From: Fibrobacter sp. UWT2
Lineage (GTDB): Bacteria > Fibrobacterota > Fibrobacteria > Fibrobacterales > Fibrobacteraceae
DNA: 64,000 bases
NCBI RefSeq assembly: GCF_900142545.1
Contig: NZ_FRBF01000001.1
Span: forward strand, 186,001-250,000
Direction: 5' to 3'
Position numbers and translations under genes: made by a program. Positions 24,621-32,676 of the stretch are shown here, piece by piece (position 1 is the first letter of the stretch; each line of letters starts with the position of its first letter). The notes beneath the pieces were generated by a model that saw nothing but the letters and a program-made list of their open reading frames with translations, searched no databases and was not told the origin of the DNA.

Positions 24621-25575
24621 CGTAAGTAACATTCACGCAAGCCTTGGCGCCAAAAGATTCCTTGAATCGGAGTAGACTTTCGTTCAAGACTTCTCCGCCG
24701 TTTTCGGTAGAAATGCCCCAAGAAATTTTCTGGTAGCCGTCGAGGGCGGCTTCTCGCATCACGCGTACATATAGGGCGCAACCGGTCTGGAACTTTGTGT
24801 AATCCGGATTGGGCGCGATGTACTGGGCATGAATGGTTTTTGTCTTTTCGAACAAGAAGAGCATCATGACTGCAACCAGGGTGTCTCCGTCCCACATGCC
24901 GCGGAAGCGGATGTGTTCGGGAATACGGTTGTCCTTCAGGTCGTAGAGTTCCTGCAAGGAATGGACCGGATGCACGTGGTGCTTGGATTTCGAAATTTCC
25001 AGAAAACGGTAGAAGGTCTCAAAGTCTTCCGCTTTTTCCAGGTTTCCGAATCGGATGCCTTCGATTTCGGATTTCTTGAAAATGCGACGGCAATCCTTGT
25101 CGCAGTTTTCGAGCGGGTCTACGTCGGATTGCAACGTACAATACGAACTCAGTTCCGTGTGGCGCGTGTATCCCAAGTGTTCCAGCGTGTATTCCAGAAG
25201 GTCAGGGCTTTCTTCTGCAAAAATGGCAGGCGTAATCTTGAATCGAATGTTTTTGAATCGGCCGGTAAGGTACTGGTCTGCTTCCTTCAAAATTTCAAGG
25301 AGCCTTGAACCGCTGTAGAACTGCTTTGCGACAATAGGGCCGCCAAAAGTGGTCCCCGCATGGGAAATAAAGGTTTGTTCCTTTACCACGCCCGGGAAAT
25401 AGGCCGCAAGAATCCCGCTTTTTTCAAGCGCGAAACTGGCGTCGGTAAAGCGGTCTGCCGGGTGGTAGTTCAAGAATCGTCTGGACTGTAAAAAGGTCCC
25501 GTTGACAGATTCGTGCTCCACAAAATGGTCTAGCCGCTTATCCAAATCCGGACTGTATGGCAAAAATTCGTACAT
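24613..25575 (-). CDS. FemAB/GNAT-like acyl- or aminoacyl-transferase
   Basis: A 320-aa protein with two GNAT-like halves as in FemAB-type and BioF2-like transferases. The first half runs to 'SHAGTTFGGPIVAKQFYSG' and 'RFKNIRFKITPAIF'; the second has 'FRGMWDGDTLVAVMMLFLFEKTKTIHAQYIAPN' and ends with 'GYQKISWGISTENGG' and 'LLRFKESFGAKAC', the usual last strand and helix. Between an FdtA-like isomerase and a DegT aminotransferase, it may acylate the amino sugar they make, the job FdtC does in Fuc3NAc synthesis, although FdtC is of another fold. The start at 25575 has TATTTT 7 nt upstream and no ribosome site. Confidence 0.65.
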   Translation of the reverse strand: MYEFLPYSPDLDKRLDHFVEHESVNGTFLQSRRFLNYHPADRFTDASFALEKSGILAAYFPGVVKEQTFISHAGTTFGGPIVAKQFYSGSRLLEILKEADQYLTGRFKNIRFKITPAIFAEESPDLLEYTLEHLGYTRHTELSSYCTLQSDVDPLENCDKDCRRIFKKSEIEGIRFGNLEKAEDFETFYRFLEISKSKHHVHPVHSLQELYDLKDNRIPEHIRFRGMWDGDTLVAVMMLFLFEKTKTIHAQYIAPNPDYTKFQTGCALYVRVMREAALDGYQKISWGISTENGGEVLNESLLRFKESFGAKACVNVTYEK

Positions 25576-25582
25576 GGTGAGT

Positions 25583-25610
25583 AAAATAGCAAATGTTAAT
25601 TTGCTATTTT
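25583..25610. promoter_or_regulatory. Perfect palindrome holding two back-to-back -10 elements
   Basis: AAAATAGCAAAT and its exact reverse complement ATTTGCTATTTT are separated by GTTA. Each arm reads outward as TTTGC-TATTTT, an extended -10, ending 7 nt before ATG 25575 (minus) and 8 nt before ATG 25619 (plus). Confidence 0.65.
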
Positions 25611-25618
25611 CATCAACA

Positions 25619-26764
25619 ATGATGAATGTCCCGTTTTATTCGCTGGATTATGTGAATCGCGCTTTAGGCGACGCCCTGCGCGAATCTTTTTCTGATGTCC
25701 TTGATTCAAAGTGGTTTATTCGCGGAAATCGTTGCTGCGAGTTTGAAGAAGCCTTTGCCGCCTATTGCGGGAAAAAGGCTTGTGTCGGAGTCGGAAACGG
25801 TTTGGATGCTTTGACTTTGATGTTGAAGGCGTCGATTCTCCTTGGCCGAATGGCTGAAGGTGACGAAGTCATTGTGCCGGCGAATACATTTGTGGCGACT
25901 GTTTTGGCGGTGCGCGCGGCGGGTCTTGTTCCTGTGTTAGTGGAACCCAATCGCGATACCTGCGTTTTGGATGTTTCCCGTTTGGCGGAAGCCTGCTCCG
26001 AAAAGACCCGCGCCATTTTGACGGTGCATCTGTACGGTCGTCTGGCAGATATGTCTGCGATTTGTGAATTCGCGAAGGCGAAAGGGTTGCTCGTATTTGA
26101 AGATGCCGCCCAAGCTCACGGAGCTGCTTTAGATGTAAATAATCTCTCGTCTCTCGTCTCTCGTCTCTCGTCTAATGCAGCGGCCTATAGCTTTTACCCG
26201 ACTAAAAACCTCGGCGCCATGGGCGACGGGGGAGCGGTGGTGACTGATGACTTGGAACTTGCCCAGGTGGTAAAGTCCCTTGGCAATTACGGTTCTCGCG
26301 AAAAATACGTGAATCAGTATGTGGGCGTAAATTCCCGCCTTGATGAAATTCAGGCGGCCATTCTGCTTGCAAAGCTTCCACATCTTGATGCCTGGAATGC
26401 CCGCCGTCAAGAAATTGCGGCTCGCTACTGTGCCGAAATCAAGAATCCGCTAGTGCGTGTAACGCCGGTTCCCGCGAACCCGAAGTCGCATGTGTGGCAT
26501 GTTTTCCCGGTATTCTGCGAAGCCCGTGACGATTTGCAAAAGTTCCTGAAGGATCGTGGTGTAGAAACGCTGATTCATTACCCCATTCCGCCTCACAAGC
26601 AAGAGGCTTTTGCGGGGGCGCTTTCTCGCGGTGAACTTCGCCACGGAAATCTTCCCATTGCCGAAGAACTGGCCCGCACGGAACTCAGCATTCCGATGGG
26701 TCCGGCCATGACCGATGAACAAGTTGCTTACGTCATCGAAACCATCAATGCCTATGCCCGCTAA
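25619..26764 (+). CDS. DegT/DnrJ/EryC1/StrS aminotransferase (FdtB-like)
   Basis: PLP-dependent sugar aminotransferase, 381 aa, most like FdtB/QdtB enzymes that aminate the C3-keto group of dTDP-sugars. 'GVGNGLDALTLMLKA', 'VIVPANTFVATVLAV', 'VFEDAAQAHGA' (Asp binding the pyridine ring), 'SFYPTKNLGAMGDGG' with the PLP Lys, and 'GSREKYVNQYVGVNSRLDEIQAAIL' fit the family. Between residues 175 and 186 there is an extra segment 'LSSLVSRLSS' encoded by four exact copies of CTCTCGT, just before the Lys motif; change by one copy would break the frame. Start chosen at 25619 because of the -10 spacing; ATG 25622 is equally possible. Divergent from the GNAT/FemAB-like gene. Confidence 0.9.
   Translation: MMNVPFYSLDYVNRALGDALRESFSDVLDSKWFIRGNRCCEFEEAFAAYCGKKACVGVGNGLDALTLMLKASILLGRMAEGDEVIVPANTFVATVLAVRAAGLVPVLVEPNRDTCVLDVSRLAEACSEKTRAILTVHLYGRLADMSAICEFAKAKGLLVFEDAAQAHGAALDVNNLSSLVSRLSSNAAAYSFYPTKNLGAMGDGGAVVTDDLELAQVVKSLGNYGSREKYVNQYVGVNSRLDEIQAAILLAKLPHLDAWNARRQEIAARYCAEIKNPLVRVTPVPANPKSHVWHVFPVFCEARDDLQKFLKDRGVETLIHYPIPPHKQEAFAGALSRGELRHGNLPIAEELARTELSIPMGPAMTDEQVAYVIETINAYAR
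26143..26173 (+). repeat. Perfect 7-bp tandem repeat inside the aminotransferase gene
   Basis: CTCTCGT is repeated four times exactly (26144-26171), with partial matches at both ends. Four copies keep the frame open; three or five would shift it. Confidence 0.9.
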
Positions 26765-28022
26765 ACAGAATTACACAAAGCTTTTTGCGGGCTCCGGCGC
26801 AGTCACCTTGTTTAATGCGCTTCGTGCGTTTGCAATCAACAAGCTGCTTGCGATATTCCTGCCGCCCGCCGCATTTGCCTGCGTCGGTCAGTTCCTGAAT
26901 TTAATGAATATTGGCCAGGCTACGTCCTCGTTGGCAATGCAGAACGGTTGGACCGCCTTGACGGCCCAGAATAAGGACAATCGCGAAAAGCTTCTTGGCA
27001 TCTGGCGCGGCGGACTTCGCCTTACGACCATGGGAAGTCTGCTTACTTTTGTGGTGGCGCTCCTGTTCTGCTTTATGGCTCCGCTCCAGGTGCTTTTGCC
27101 AGGGGTGCCGACACGCCTTGCCCAGGCCGCCATCTTGTTTGCCCTTCCTGGAATCCTTGCAACAAATATCATTACCATAACGGCTGCGGTCATGAATGGC
27201 CTTGGCGAAAACCGCAAGTGGGCGACCATCAACATGGTGGCTTCGGTGTGGCAGGTGTTGTGGGTGGCCTTCTTCCTTTATACGGGGCGCCTTTCGGTGC
27301 TGTCTATTATTGCAACTCAATCGATTGTGGCTGCCCTTTTTGCCGCCCAGATTGCGAGTCGCGCAGGCTTTAGCGTTAAGTATATTTGGAAGACTGCCCT
27401 TGATACACGGGGACCGTGGCTGTCTTATGCGCTGATGGGACTTATCCCGATGGTGCTTGCACCAGTGGTGCTGACCTTCATCCGAACGATTGTGAACATG
27501 CATTTTGGCGGTGATGCTGCAGGTATCTGGCAGAGCGTGTGGAAGGTTTCCGATTTTCTCTTTATGGCAATGTCTGCCATTTTGACGGTGGTTCTTTTGC
27601 CGCGGGTTTCGCCCCAGATGACTCGCCAAGAATTTTTCTCCATGTTCCATCCGCTGCTGTTCCGCATCATGGGAATTTCCCTTGTGATGGTCGGGGCGCT
27701 CTATTTTGGCCGGAGCATTCTGGTGCAGGTGCTGTTCTCCAAGGCCTATATGGGCGCCGTTGACTACTTGCCGCTCCAGCTGGTGGGAGATTTCTTTCGG
27801 TCGGGGGGCTTTGCACTCGCCTTGGTGCTGATCGCCCGGGCCGAAACCAAGAAGTTCTTGGCGGTTGAAATTGCGTCAGAGGTTTTGCTTGCGGTCGGTT
27901 CTTACGTGGGAATCCGCTTGTTTGAATTCAATGGCCCTATGATAGCGTACGCTTTTGAAAATTTCGTGTATATGGTTGTACTTTACATTATTGTGCGGAG
28001 GCTCAAGTGGAATACTCCATAA
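26748..28022 (+). CDS. Wzx-type polysaccharide flippase
   Basis: A 424-aa integral membrane protein with about 12 hydrophobic helices, of the MOP/Wzx flippase family that moves lipid-linked oligosaccharide units across the inner membrane. The opening 'GSGAVTLFNALRAFAINKLLAIFLPPAAFACVGQFLNLMNI' and 'GRSILVQVLFSKAYMGAVDYLPLQLVGDFFRSGGFALALVLIA' match the WzxE-like branch. The ATG at 26748 lies within the end of the aminotransferase gene (17-bp overlap; ATG 26754 is also possible), so translation is probably coupled. No Wzy polymerase is recognised nearby. Confidence 0.88.
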   Translation: MPMPAKQNYTKLFAGSGAVTLFNALRAFAINKLLAIFLPPAAFACVGQFLNLMNIGQATSSLAMQNGWTALTAQNKDNREKLLGIWRGGLRLTTMGSLLTFVVALLFCFMAPLQVLLPGVPTRLAQAAILFALPGILATNIITITAAVMNGLGENRKWATINMVASVWQVLWVAFFLYTGRLSVLSIIATQSIVAALFAAQIASRAGFSVKYIWKTALDTRGPWLSYALMGLIPMVLAPVVLTFIRTIVNMHFGGDAAGIWQSVWKVSDFLFMAMSAILTVVLLPRVSPQMTRQEFFSMFHPLLFRIMGISLVMVGALYFGRSILVQVLFSKAYMGAVDYLPLQLVGDFFRSGGFALALVLIARAETKKFLAVEIASEVLLAVGSYVGIRLFEFNGPMIAYAFENFVYMVVLYIIVRRLKWNTP

Positions 28023-28972
28023 CGAACATGTTCGCGCAAAAAATGACGGAGAACGTTTACGTGAAGGCCTTCGCTCAGGGTGAAGAAACCGAACAGCGTG
28101 AACTTCCGCCGGTTGTATCGGTGCTGATGGCAAGCTACAATCATGAGAAATTTGTGGAGGCTGCCGTTCGTTCCGTAATGGCTCAGAGAGGCGTCGCCTT
28201 TGAATTGATTGTCATTGATGACGGCAGCAAGGATTCGTCTCCAAAGATTCTGGAAAAGCTGCAGGCTGAACTCGGCTTTACCTATGTCCATCGCGAAAAC
28301 AAGGGCTTGATGCCTACGATGCACGAATTGTTGTCGATGGCTCGGGGCAAATATTTCTGCACCTTTGCTTCCGACGATATCATGCCCAAGGGCAGGCTAG
28401 AAGCCCAGGCAACGTATCTGGAATCGCATCCCGAAGATCCGATGTGTTTTGGACAGATTATTGTGATGGATGCCGAAGGCCGTCACGGCGACACTCCCGA
28501 TCCTCGCTACACGCGTTCTATTCCTCGGGTGACCTTTGAGCAGTTCTTCCTTGGACAGCGGGAAATTCACGGCTGCACCGAAATGATCCGCCTGAACGTT
28601 TTCCGCGAAATGGGCGGTTACGATTCCGAGTATCCCTTCGAAGATTTTCCGCAGTGGCTCAAGTTCCTGCATAAGTACGGTTCATTGCCGGTACTGCCGG
28701 CGTTGTGCTGCTATTATCGCGTTCACGGCAACAATATGTCGTCGAATCGTGCTTTGATGTACGGAACATTCTTGAAGGTGCTGGAACGTTACAAAGACCA
28801 TCCTCTTTATCCTAAGGTGGTCAAGATTTGGAAATCTCACTGGTTTTCTGCTTTGTGCTATTCGGACAAGAAAGAGGCGCTTCGCAAGCTACCGGAACTA
28901 GGGTCGTTTTCGCTTCCGTTCCTCAAGCGTTTACCGAAACTGTTTATTCCGCGCTTCTTGCTTAAGCAGTAA
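28007..28972 (+). CDS. Family 2 glycosyltransferase
   Basis: A 321-aa GT2 enzyme. 'VSVLMASYNHEKFVEAAVRSVMAQ', 'VIDDGSKDSSPKILEKL', 'ENKGLMPTMHEL' and 'TFASDDIMPKGRL' are the canonical GT-A blocks. The start is a GTG, decided by GGAGG 5 nt upstream; it overlaps the flippase by 16 bp. Third gene of the aminotransferase-flippase-GT unit. The last 11 bp overlap the convergent GT32 gene. Donor and acceptor unknown. Confidence 0.87.
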   Translation: MEYSITNMFAQKMTENVYVKAFAQGEETEQRELPPVVSVLMASYNHEKFVEAAVRSVMAQRGVAFELIVIDDGSKDSSPKILEKLQAELGFTYVHRENKGLMPTMHELLSMARGKYFCTFASDDIMPKGRLEAQATYLESHPEDPMCFGQIIVMDAEGRHGDTPDPRYTRSIPRVTFEQFFLGQREIHGCTEMIRLNVFREMGGYDSEYPFEDFPQWLKFLHKYGSLPVLPALCCYYRVHGNNMSSNRALMYGTFLKVLERYKDHPLYPKVVKIWKSHWFSALCYSDKKEALRKLPELGSFSLPFLKRLPKLFIPRFLLKQ

Positions 28973-29714
28973 ATTTCCGGATGATTTTATTGACGCATCC
29001 TGCAAAGCCAAGGGTTTGCAGGTTTGTCCATAATGCTAACGGCACAGAAAGTGCCTTGGCAATGGGGCGGGGGTACTTGGCGAACAGGGCTTGCCTGCGG
29101 GCGATTCCCTTGCGGACAGATTCCGGTCGCCAGGCGCTACTGAAATGATGAATGCTGTAGGTGGCATCGGTGGTGCGGATCATTCCGTCGGTAAAGCTCT
29201 TTGGCGAAAAAACATCTTCGCCCATGATGGTCAGGTCGAACTTCTTGAATGCTTCTTGAAGAATGTTCGGAAGCACCATCTGGTCTACTTCATCTTCGTC
29301 GTAGCTGAAATTCTGTTCCTTGTAATAATCAAGAAGCGCTTGCAAGGGGGCAAAGCCAGCTTCGCATCCCATCGTTGCCGCTTCAATTCGCTGGGAACCG
29401 TTTTCGTAGCCGAAAAAGTATGTCCCTTGGAGAAGTTCGTCGAAGGGCTTCAAAACTTCCACATCGGTGTCGAGATAAATGCCGCCTTCCGTGTACAGTG
29501 CGTAAAGCCTTACGGCATCGGCTGCAAAAGCCCAACGTTTTTCTGCAAGTGCTTCTTTGACCCAGAGTAGGTTTGTAGAGAGGGCTTTTTCGGCGTCCCA
29601 CTTGACCCATTCAAAGTCGGGCAAGAACTTATGCCAACTTTCAATGCAGCGCTGGATGCTTTCGGGGAAGGGCTCGCCAGAAAACCAACAGTAGTGAAGT
29701 TTTTTAGGAATCAT
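28962..29714 (-). CDS. Family 32 glycosyltransferase (capsular polysaccharide type)
   Basis: A 250-aa GT32 enzyme. 'IPKKLHYCWFSGEPFPESIQRCIESWHKFLPDFE' is the typical N-terminus and 'AADAVRLYALYTEGGIYLDTDVEVLKPFDELL' contains the D-x-D sugar-nucleotide/metal motif (DTD). It follows the GT2 gene upstream on the minus strand with a 4-bp overlap (29711-29714), so the two are co-translated. Known relatives add galactose or mannose-type sugars to capsule and O-antigen; specificity here is not known. Confidence 0.9.
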   Translation of the reverse strand: MIPKKLHYCWFSGEPFPESIQRCIESWHKFLPDFEWVKWDAEKALSTNLLWVKEALAEKRWAFAADAVRLYALYTEGGIYLDTDVEVLKPFDELLQGTYFFGYENGSQRIEAATMGCEAGFAPLQALLDYYKEQNFSYDEDEVDQMVLPNILQEAFKKFDLTIMGEDVFSPKSFTDGMIRTTDATYSIHHFSSAWRPESVRKGIARRQALFAKYPRPIAKALSVPLALWTNLQTLGFAGCVNKIIRKFTA

Positions 29715-30670
29715 CCGAACCTCCGGAGTGCTAATCCGAAGAGAGCTTTCCCGCCAAAGGAAATCAGGGCGGCCGCCTTGTTGCGAGTGCGGCTGTTGGC
29801 GTTGAAAAGCGTTTCTTGACGGAATTCCTTGATATGTTTCCAGGCCCGCTCCCTAAAATCCTTGAATTCGTTGGTGTCGGGCGTTCGCATTAGAATGCTG
29901 CAACTGGCGCTAAAAAGATTACTGTGGGCGGCCCGCTGGAGTTCTGCATCTTTGCCTTTTACAAGTGTGCAGATTCTTTCGGCGATGTTCAGCAGTTCAG
30001 CTTTTTGTCGGTTGTATGCAGTTGCAAGAATACTGGTGCCGTGTCGGCGGTTCAAGTAAAGCGGCTCGGGAACGAATGCGATTTTTTTTGCCTCCAAGAG
30101 CACTTGCGGGATGCAGTCCATGTCTTCAAAATAGATTCCCGGCGTAAACTTGCGACTTTGCCAAATTTGGGAGTCGTAGAGTTTGCTCCAGGCGGAGTAA
30201 TCGGGGCCGTTCTTTTGGTAGAGTGCTCGTTCCAACGCTTTTTCGGAGGAAAGCGCTATAGCCTTCGTCGTTGAAGTTTCGCTGTTGCCGATATCGGATT
30301 CTTTCCAGAAAAGGCGCTTGTCGCTACAGGCGATGCTTGCGTTGTTTTGTTTTGCCGCGTCTAAAAGTTTTTGCAGAAAAGTGGGGACCAGCATATCGTC
30401 GCTGTCCACGAAGGTTATCCAATTTCCGCGAGCGGCTTTAATTCCTGTGTTGCGCGCTTCGGAAAGCCCTTTGTTTTCTTGATGGAAAATGACGAAACGA
30501 TTGTCTTTGGTTGCAATTTGTTCAACGATGGCTGCACTCCTGTCTGTGGAACCATCATTTACGATAACGATTTCAAAGTCTGTAAAAGTCTGCGCTAACA
30601 CACTATTCAAGCAATCCTCAAGGAATTGCTCCATGTTGTAGACTGGTATGATGACGCTGACTTCTGGCAC
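29711..30670 (-). CDS. Family 2 glycosyltransferase (EpsJ/capsule type)
   Basis: A 319-aa GT2 enzyme. 'PEVSVIIPVYNMEQFLEDCLNSVLAQ', 'IVNDGSTDRSAAI', 'NKGLSEARNTGIKAARGNWITFVDSDDML' and 'FEDMDCIPQVLLEA' match capsule and exopolysaccharide transferases. The start is set at GTG 30670, the codon just before the conserved first strand; no ATG is near. The frame is open far upstream, but that part overlaps the preceding gene, whose stop is at 30676. Co-oriented with the hypothetical gene upstream and overlapping GT32 downstream. Confidence 0.85.
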   Translation of the reverse strand: MPEVSVIIPVYNMEQFLEDCLNSVLAQTFTDFEIVIVNDGSTDRSAAIVEQIATKDNRFVIFHQENKGLSEARNTGIKAARGNWITFVDSDDMLVPTFLQKLLDAAKQNNASIACSDKRLFWKESDIGNSETSTTKAIALSSEKALERALYQKNGPDYSAWSKLYDSQIWQSRKFTPGIYFEDMDCIPQVLLEAKKIAFVPEPLYLNRRHGTSILATAYNRQKAELLNIAERICTLVKGKDAELQRAAHSNLFSASCSILMRTPDTNEFKDFRERAWKHIKEFRQETLFNANSRTRNKAAALISFGGKALFGLALRRFG

Positions 30671-30675
30671 TATTT

Positions 30676-31182
30676 TTACTGGTTTAAATTCTGGACGACT
30701 TCGCCCCAACCCATTTGCACAATGGCGCCGGCGCGAACCAGGTTGCCTTGCGCTTCTTCGTATTCTTTTAGGATTTGGCTCCATTCCGACACGTCGCGGC
30801 GGAACTTGACATCTTTGTGAATGCGTTTCAGGAGCATGTCCTGTTTCCACTGGGCGGCGGCAGAAAGCTTTTGACAAGAAACATCGAGTGCGTCCAGGTA
30901 AGCGGGAACGGCGTCAAGGAAAGTCTTTTCGAAGGGCTTTGCCTTGGACTTTGCCTGTAAGACCAGGTTTTTCTGGTTGATGGCGTTCTTGCGAATTTCG
31001 CTCATCAGGCGCACGATACGCTCAAAATCCACCTGAGGCCAAAAAAGGCTGAACGGCCACATCTTTTTCCAGTGGAATTTGAACATGGATTCATGCGCGG
31101 TGTTTTTGGCGCGTATCAACTCTTTCAGGTTTTCAAAAATGACCTGGGACGGGAGCTTTTCTTTGTTTTCTTGATCGCTCAT
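30676..31182 (-). CDS. Hypothetical helical protein heading the GT2-GT32 unit
   Basis: A 168-aa soluble protein, mostly alpha-helical and rich in Lys, Gln and Trp ('FKFHWKKMWPFSLFWPQVDFERIVRLM'). No signal peptide and no family that I recognise. It is first in a minus-strand unit with a GT2 (gap 5 bp) and a GT32, so a link to polysaccharide synthesis is possible. The ATG at 31182 has no ribosome site but TATATT 7 nt upstream. Confidence 0.65.
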   Translation of the reverse strand: MSDQENKEKLPSQVIFENLKELIRAKNTAHESMFKFHWKKMWPFSLFWPQVDFERIVRLMSEIRKNAINQKNLVLQAKSKAKPFEKTFLDAVPAYLDALDVSCQKLSAAAQWKQDMLLKRIHKDVKFRRDVSEWSQILKEYEEAQGNLVRAGAIVQMGWGEVVQNLNQ

Positions 31183-31189
31183 GGGCAGC

Positions 31190-31195
31190 AATATA
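31190..31195 (-). promoter_or_regulatory. TATATT -10 element, probable leaderless start
   Basis: Minus-strand TATATT, then GCTGCCC (7 nt), then ATG 31182. No Shine-Dalgarno. Confidence 0.55.
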
Positions 31196-31306
31196 CTAAA
31201 AAAGGGGATGTTTTCTGTAAAAAAGCCTTAAATTTCCGAAAGTTTGCTTGTTTTTTTTTATTTTGGAAGTAAATTCTATATGCAAAAAACTTGCAAAAGG
31301 ATACTT

Positions 31307-31864
31307 ATGGACAAAAAGAAATTCAAAATTTTGATGATTGTCGATATTGTGCTCATTATCGGCTTGTTTGCCTTGATGATGGTTCTAAAGGGCCAGTACA
31401 ATGATCAGGCCCAGAAGTCGGTCAAGGAACAGGTGGATGCCTACCTTGAACTGTCTAACGGTGCCGTTCAGGACCAGTGGAAGTCTGTGGACCAGTATGG
31501 CATGGCATGGCGTCTGGTTTATGCAACTGTTACCACTGCAAAGACTGAAGCTGCTTTTGATGCTGCAGTCAAGGCAATCGAAGAAGACAAGGATGCTCGC
31601 TTCAAGCAGCTTTCTTATATGTACGAAGCTGCAGGCATTCCGCCCCAGGCTCAGAATTCCATTTATGAAAAGGCTGGCCTCGCCGACAAGTTCTTGTTGA
31701 AGAACGAAGGTGGCGTTAAGGAAGTCGCATGCGGCAAGAACTGCGTGATTTCCTTTACCTTTGCTAAGGGTAAGCTCAAAAAGGCTGACTACAAGGCCCT
31801 TACCGAATACAACATGGCTGAAAACTTTAAGCTCGAAGCCCCTGCGGCCTACCACTTTGAATAA
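31307..31864 (+). CDS. Membrane-anchored hypothetical protein
   Basis: A 185-aa protein with a short basic N-terminus, one hydrophobic helix ('ILMIVDIVLIIGLFALMMVL') and a soluble, helical domain outside the membrane that contains a close Cys pair ('VACGKNCVISF'). It is followed 12 bp later by a gene of similar layout. AAAGGA lies just before the ATG; a longer in-frame start at 31244 lacks a ribosome site. No family recognised. Confidence 0.7.
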   Translation: MDKKKFKILMIVDIVLIIGLFALMMVLKGQYNDQAQKSVKEQVDAYLELSNGAVQDQWKSVDQYGMAWRLVYATVTTAKTEAAFDAAVKAIEEDKDARFKQLSYMYEAAGIPPQAQNSIYEKAGLADKFLLKNEGGVKEVACGKNCVISFTFAKGKLKKADYKALTEYNMAENFKLEAPAAYHFE

Positions 31865-31876
31865 GGAGCTGTACCA

Positions 31877-32452
31877 ATGAACGTAAAGAATATTTCGATT
31901 GCACTCACCGTTCTGGTTATCGCTCTCCTTGCAACGCTTTTGATGCAGAAGGGTAGTTACGTTTCTCAGGCTACGGAACACTACACCAAGACCACCACCA
32001 ACTCTTACAAGGGTGCCTCCAAGATCATCGAATACGTGAACAACTCTATCGATGTGAACAAGGGCGTGTGGTCCTTGGCTTGCGAAGCTGTGCAGACTGT
32101 AAAGACTTCTCAGGATCAGGCTCGTCTTGAATCCAAGTACTTCCCGTCTACCAAGGGCTCCATGAGCATTGCGAACATGACTCGCCGCTTTGAAGCTACG
32201 GGTGCCTACTACATCGTTTCCAAGTTCTCCAAGGTTGAAGTCGACAAGAAGACCGAAGTCAAGTCTCTTGCTGGCCTCGTCTCTGTGAACGTGAACGCTC
32301 TCGTCGGTAATCCGGGCGAAGAAATTGAGGAAGCTGAGGAAGGCGAAGAAGGCGCAGAAGAAGCCGTTGAAGAAGCTCCGGCTCCGAAGAAGGCCGCAAA
32401 GCCTGCTAAGGCCGCCAAGGGCAAGAAAGGCAAGAAGGGCAAAAAGCGCTAA
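31877..32452 (+). CDS. Membrane-anchored protein with acidic and Lys/Ala-rich C-terminal tail
   Basis: A 191-aa protein: one N-terminal hydrophobic helix (residues 6-24), a helical domain (25-145), then a sharply biased tail. The tail has about 20 residues rich in Glu ('EEIEEAEEGEEGAEEAVEEA') followed by about 25 residues of Lys, Ala, Pro and Gly ending 'KGKKGKKGKKR'. The basic part resembles histone H1-like or cell-wall/LPS-binding tails. Good AAGGAG before the ATG. Probably co-transcribed with the preceding gene. Function unknown. Confidence 0.7.
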   Translation: MNVKNISIALTVLVIALLATLLMQKGSYVSQATEHYTKTTTNSYKGASKIIEYVNNSIDVNKGVWSLACEAVQTVKTSQDQARLESKYFPSTKGSMSIANMTRRFEATGAYYIVSKFSKVEVDKKTEVKSLAGLVSVNVNALVGNPGEEIEEAEEGEEGAEEAVEEAPAPKKAAKPAKAAKGKKGKKGKKR

Positions 32453-32483
32453 TCTTTTGACTCTCAACGAGTTAGAAAATTGT

Positions 32484-32514
32484 AAGAAACGACCCGCTCT
32501 GCGGGCCGTTTCTT
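32484..32514 (+). terminator. Hairpin, probable terminator of the membrane-protein pair
   Basis: AAGAAACGACCCGC (32484-32497) pairs with GCGGGCCGTTTCTT (32501-32514): 14 positions with one mismatch and a 3-nt loop. The T-run is part of the stem arm, so termination efficiency is uncertain. A second hairpin, GCCTTGC/GCAAGGC at 32527-32544, follows. Confidence 0.6.
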
Positions 32515-32544
32515 AGTTATGAGCGCGCCTTGCTTAGGCAAGGC

Positions 32545-32632
32545 TTTGAGGTCTGAGCATTGAGTTAAAGTATGCGCAATTATAAAAGCTCATAGCTCAG
32601 AGCGAAGCGAGCTCATACCTCATACCTAATTT
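32545..32632 (+). repeat. Intergenic 7-bp repeats in inverted orientation
   Basis: TTTGAGG, TCTGAGC and ATTGAGT (32545-32565) are contiguous 7-mers. After 23 bp come CTCATAG and CTCAGAG, a 9-bp relic, then CTCATAC, CTCATAC and CTAATTT (32589-32632). The second set reads as the inverse of the first. The purL ATG lies 44 bp further on. Confidence 0.65.
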
Positions 32633-32676
32633 CTATCTTTACCGCGTGAAAAAATAAACTCAACTGAGGTTAAATA

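Noticed and set aside
29711..30877. 388-residue version of the GT2 gene
   Set aside because: The first 69 residues are Arg/Pro-rich and overlap the upstream hypothetical gene; the conserved fold begins at the GTG at 30670.
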